Of a stretch of DNA of 18,629 nt, positions 16,082-18,629 are shown piece by piece (within the stretch, counting starts at the first letter, position 1; each line of letters starts with the position of its first letter). Both the position numbers and the translations under genes were made by a program. The notes under the pieces are model-generated. The model was given only the letters and a program-made list of their open reading frames with translations. It ran no database searches and was not told where the DNA came from. This DNA is from Planctomycetota bacterium (GTDB lineage: Bacteria; Planctomycetota; Phycisphaerae; UBA1845; PWPN01), in NCBI GenBank assembly GCA_020346805.1, contig CP070790.1:3021029-3039657 (forward strand). The letters run 5' to 3'.

Positions 16082-17092
16082 ATGGATCAGACTGTTGTAG
16101 ATACTTACTGCTATACATTTTGCGATCGGATATTACCCGAAGTCTCACGTTCTTTCGCACTGATAATTCCCAAGTGTCCACCACCATTGAATCGCGCCCT
16201 TTGTGTTTCATATCTTATCTGTAGAATTGCCGACACCATCGAAGATAGAACATCACTTGATATACACCAACGAGAGCTTTTGTATGATGCCTTACTGCAT
16301 GCAATCGACAAGCCGGAAGATCGTTCACGGGCGGAGGATTTCATCAAGGCTTGGCCGGCAGTGCCGGATGGAACATATGGGCAGTTGGTAAACGGCATCT
16401 GTGATGTGCTTTCAGCTTTCAATAGGTTGCCAAATGAATTACGCCAACCCATTAAGATCTGTGTGCACGATATGGTTTTGGGAATGCGTGACACCCATGC
16501 GGTTGAGAAGCGTAACGATATCGCCTTTATGTGTGCTGATTTGGACGAACTAGACCAATATTGTCACCATGTAGCCGGTAATGTAGGAATAATGGCCACC
16601 TCCTTTTTTGAGTCACGATTTGATCCAACAGTATTTTCTCCCACCGACCAATGGCGTGAGGATGGGCGGCTTATGGGCCTTGGCTTACAAATGACCAATA
16701 TTATCAAGGACTGTCATGTCGATGCGAGGCGAGGAGTAAGTTTTATACCTTCTTGTTATGTGGATTTTTCACAATCCGATTATCGATTACTACGATGGAG
16801 TCGAGCAGAATTGATCAAACATACTATTGGTCATTTGGATTCGGCAATGCGGTACATACAGGCCGTTCCATCCAGCGAGATAGGTATACGAACATTTTTA
16901 CTGGGATCAGTTCTGCCGGCAATCGCAACATTGGAGTTGGCTGCCTCGGGCAAAGACGATCACCCCAAACTTGACCGTACTCAAATGGCTGCGATTTTTA
17001 AATGCATCGAACACCATCACAACGATAGTAAGGTCCATCTTGCCTGGTATGAAGAACATCGCCGGCGCACCCTTGATATTGCGGATTCTTGA
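16082..17092 (+). CDS. Squalene/phytoene synthase-family enzyme (probable squalene synthase)
   Basis: The 336-residue enzyme belongs to the head-to-head prenyl synthases, which condense two farnesyl (or geranylgeranyl) diphosphates. The first aspartate motif is RIADTIED (Asp51, Glu54, Asp55), after SRSFALIIP and YLICR. The second is TNIIKDCHVDARRG (Asp210, Asp214), and YCHHVAGNVGIMATSFF precedes it. The DTIED and VAGxVGI stretches resemble farnesyl-diphosphate farnesyltransferases, while DARRG followed by SFIP recalls CrtB/HpnD, so product choice is uncertain. No hpnC/D/E, hopene cyclase or carotenoid desaturase is adjacent. The start at 16082 has no clear Shine-Dalgarno but begins where the family normally does. 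Confidence 0.88.
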   Translation: MDQTVVDTYCYTFCDRILPEVSRSFALIIPKCPPPLNRALCVSYLICRIADTIEDRTSLDIHQRELLYDALLHAIDKPEDRSRAEDFIKAWPAVPDGTYGQLVNGICDVLSAFNRLPNELRQPIKICVHDMVLGMRDTHAVEKRNDIAFMCADLDELDQYCHHVAGNVGIMATSFFESRFDPTVFSPTDQWREDGRLMGLGLQMTNIIKDCHVDARRGVSFIPSCYVDFSQSDYRLLRWSRAELIKHTIGHLDSAMRYIQAVPSSEIGIRTFLLGSVLPAIATLELAASGKDDHPKLDRTQMAAIFKCIEHHHNDSKVHLAWYEEHRRRTLDIADS

Positions 17093-17175
17093 CCTGGGTA
17101 CGTGACATATCAGATCAGCCGGGTATAATTTTCGATTCATTAATAGCCGCAACATTGACTCAATACCGACCAATC

Positions 17176-17183
17176 AGGAGGTG
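17176..17183 (+). promoter_or_regulatory. Near-perfect Shine-Dalgarno site for the Tat oxidoreductase gene
   Basis: AGGAGGTG lies six bases (from AGGAGG) before the ATG at 17188. It settles that start over the upstream in-frame codons reaching back to 17089. It is much stronger than the sites in front of the other genes here, suggesting high translation of the oxidoreductase. Confidence 0.85.
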
Positions 17184-17187
17184 TTTT

Positions 17188-18450
17188 ATGTCTAACAGGG
17201 GTAGATTTACACGTCGCCGTTTTTTGGGAACATCAACCAGGGCTACGGCGGCAATGGGCTTGAGCTCCATGTTAGCAGCCCAAACGGCGACGGCTGCGCG
17301 ACGAATAATTGGTGCCAACGATCGTATCAACATTGGCTTGATCGGTAGTGGAGGCCGAGGTACCAGGGACATGGAAATCGCGGTGGGGGCCGAAAACGTG
17401 GCATGTACGGCCTTGTGTGATGTCGCCGAGTTCCGACTCCACGAAGCCAAGGCCAGAATAAACAAGAAGATGGAACAGAAGGGCAAGCCGGTTTCCAAGA
17501 TCAAATATTATGATAACTACCAGGCTCTAATTGAAAGCAAGGATATCGATGCGGTCATCATAGGCACACCGGACCATTGGCATTACAGGCCATTCATCGA
17601 TTCACTCGATACGGGTAAGCATATCTATCAGGAAAAGCCGATGGCTTATACCATCGAACAGGGTCTGGAGATGGTCAGGGCCGCCCGGAAACATCCGGAA
17701 CTAACCGTTCAGATCGGTACCCAGCAGCGAAGTTATCTCAACTATGCCCAGGCTAAGGAAATTGTTGATACGGGTATATTAGGTGTTATCAGATTTGTTC
17801 GTTGCTTCGATTGCCGGAACTGGACCTGGGGGGATCCCTTTGAACCGCGCGAGGTGCAAGGCAAGATCGATTGGGAACAGTTCGAAACACCATGTACCAA
17901 GAAACACAAGTATGATCCCTACCGCTACTTTGCCTGGCGATGGTTCTGGGATTATGCAGGAGGATTGGTTACCGACGTCGGCGTACATGTAATGGATATA
18001 GTTCATTGGATGACCGGTGAAACGATGCCGAAATCTGTGGTATGTAACGGTGGAGTCTATCAATTTAAAAAATGGGAAACCCCGGATGTAGTTAATGCGG
18101 TTTGGGATTATGGCACACATTCTATAACCTTTACCAGTAATTTCACCAACCAAAGAATCGGGGACGGAACCGCCCTTTACGGCACAAAAGCCACCATGGA
18201 ATTACATAATGGGAAAATCTCCATTTGGAGTGAGGAACGGAAAAAGCGTGATAAACCGTTACACGAATTCCCTACCAAAATAATTCAGCATCAACATAAC
18301 TGGATTGATTGTATACGTAGCGGCAAAAAACCAAATGCCCCGATTGAACTCGGTTTCTCTTCTTTGCTTCCGTCATTCTTGGCCAATATTGCTTACCGCA
18401 CCGGCAAGAAGGTGAGTTGGGATCCGGTTGCCCAAAAGGTGGTGATGTGA
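17188..18450 (+). CDS. Gfo/Idh/MocA-family oxidoreductase with Tat signal
   Basis: The 420-residue precursor has a twin-arginine signal: TRRRFLG at residues 8-14, then a hydrophobic stretch rich in Ala and Met and an Ala-x-Ala-type cleavage near residue 36. The NAD(P)-binding Rossmann motif is IGLIGSGGRGT (49-59). The family's EKP motif is at Glu149-Lys150-Pro151, and the active-site block TDVGVHVMDIVHW has Asp263 and His267. Such Tat-exported members are abundant in Planctomycetes and related bacteria and are thought to act on sugars or polysaccharide-derived compounds in the periplasm with a tightly held, co-exported cofactor; the substrate is unknown. The next gene begins soon after its stop. 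Confidence 0.95.
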   Translation: MSNRGRFTRRRFLGTSTRATAAMGLSSMLAAQTATAARRIIGANDRINIGLIGSGGRGTRDMEIAVGAENVACTALCDVAEFRLHEAKARINKKMEQKGKPVSKIKYYDNYQALIESKDIDAVIIGTPDHWHYRPFIDSLDTGKHIYQEKPMAYTIEQGLEMVRAARKHPELTVQIGTQQRSYLNYAQAKEIVDTGILGVIRFVRCFDCRNWTWGDPFEPREVQGKIDWEQFETPCTKKHKYDPYRYFAWRWFWDYAGGLVTDVGVHVMDIVHWMTGETMPKSVVCNGGVYQFKKWETPDVVNAVWDYGTHSITFTSNFTNQRIGDGTALYGTKATMELHNGKISIWSEERKKRDKPLHEFPTKIIQHQHNWIDCIRSGKKPNAPIELGFSSLLPSFLANIAYRTGKKVSWDPVAQKVVM

Positions 18451-18503
18451 AAGGGCGACAGCGAGAGGATTTTTTACCTATAAAAGTTATTGGTAATATA
18501 ACC

Positions 18504-18629
18504 ATGCGCATCCAGCAGGTATCCTTGATTACGGTATGCCTGCTGCTTTCGTTAGAGGTAGGTTGTGTGCTATCTCGGCCGATACGAATCGAGTTGGCCG
18601 GCGATGTGGAGATTCCCGCCAAGTCGATG
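18504..18629 (+). CDS. Start of an exported or lipoprotein-like gene, cut by the window end
   Basis: The frame from ATG 18504 is open to the end of the window (42 codons). It begins with a signal-like stretch (MRIQQVSLITVCLLLSLEVG) followed by Cys21. The Cys after Gly suggests a lipoprotein, but Glu at -3 departs from the normal lipobox, so a plain signal peptide or anchor is also possible. A GTG at 18447, overlapping the oxidoreductase stop, would start the same frame earlier, but would place 19 charged residues before the signal. Function cannot be judged from this fragment. Confidence 0.5.
   Translation, partial: MRIQQVSLITVCLLLSLEVGCVLSRPIRIELAGDVEIPAKSM

Noticed and set aside
16003..16224. 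73-residue open frame before and inside the prenyl synthase gene
   Set aside because: It is a frame shadow of the synthase gene with no ribosome site or recognisable motif.
17089..17187. In-frame extension upstream of the Gfo/Idh/MocA ATG
   Set aside because: It would put 33 residues before the twin-arginine signal, and the near-perfect Shine-Dalgarno points to 17188.
1..18629. CRISPR arrays, insertion sequences, tRNA genes, attachment sites
   Set aside because: No spaced repeat series, terminal inverted repeats, transposase or cloverleaf-like sequence was seen on reading the window.

Overview
The window reads as a chromosomal segment of a Gram-negative-type bacterium, most likely from the Planctomycetota/PVC side (for example a Phycisphaerae-like lineage). 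This is inferred from three things: a Tat-signal Gfo/Idh/MocA oxidoreductase, a type IV pilus/type II secretion locus split away from its motor genes, and weak Shine-Dalgarno sites almost everywhere. An outer membrane is implied by a secretin and by lipoprotein signals. There is no transposase, integrase, phage gene, tRNA, rRNA or CRISPR array, and no gene-free stretch longer than about 205 bases.

Layout. Bases 1-1852 (+) hold the end of an alpha/beta hydrolase, a Cys-X5-Arg phosphatase with a hydrophobic N-terminus, and a short biotin-protein ligase (birA). A convergent gene (1865-3706, -) encodes a GT-C-like multi-pass membrane protein. Divergent from it, 3883-6051 (+) encodes a large membrane protein whose soluble C-terminus looks like a worn-down spermidine-synthase-like domain.

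The core is 6223-15876, nine or ten kilobases entirely on the + strand. It runs: a type II pseudopilin; a strong hairpin; a 100-residue single-span protein; PilM; a PilN-like protein; a secretin; and a ten-TPR outer-membrane-type lipoprotein that could be its pilotin. These lead by overlapping codons into a PAS histidine kinase, a stand-alone receiver and a GAF/HD-GYP cyclic-di-GMP phosphodiesterase. Together they look like an envelope-spanning pilus or secretion machine with its own signalling output. The motor ATPase, the inner-membrane platform protein, PilO/PilP and the prepilin peptidase are not here and would have to be encoded elsewhere.

After a 205-base gap come a squalene/phytoene synthase-family enzyme (16082-17092), a Tat-exported Gfo/Idh/MocA oxidoreductase (17188-18450) with the only near-perfect Shine-Dalgarno in the window, and the first codons of a probable exported protein cut by the window end.

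The most noteworthy item is the compact PilM-PilN-secretin-TPR-lipoprotein set coupled translationally to a histidine kinase and followed by a receiver and an HD-GYP protein. The parts are known families. The arrangement, the uncharacterised 100-residue protein and the hairpin after the pilin are what deserve a second look.
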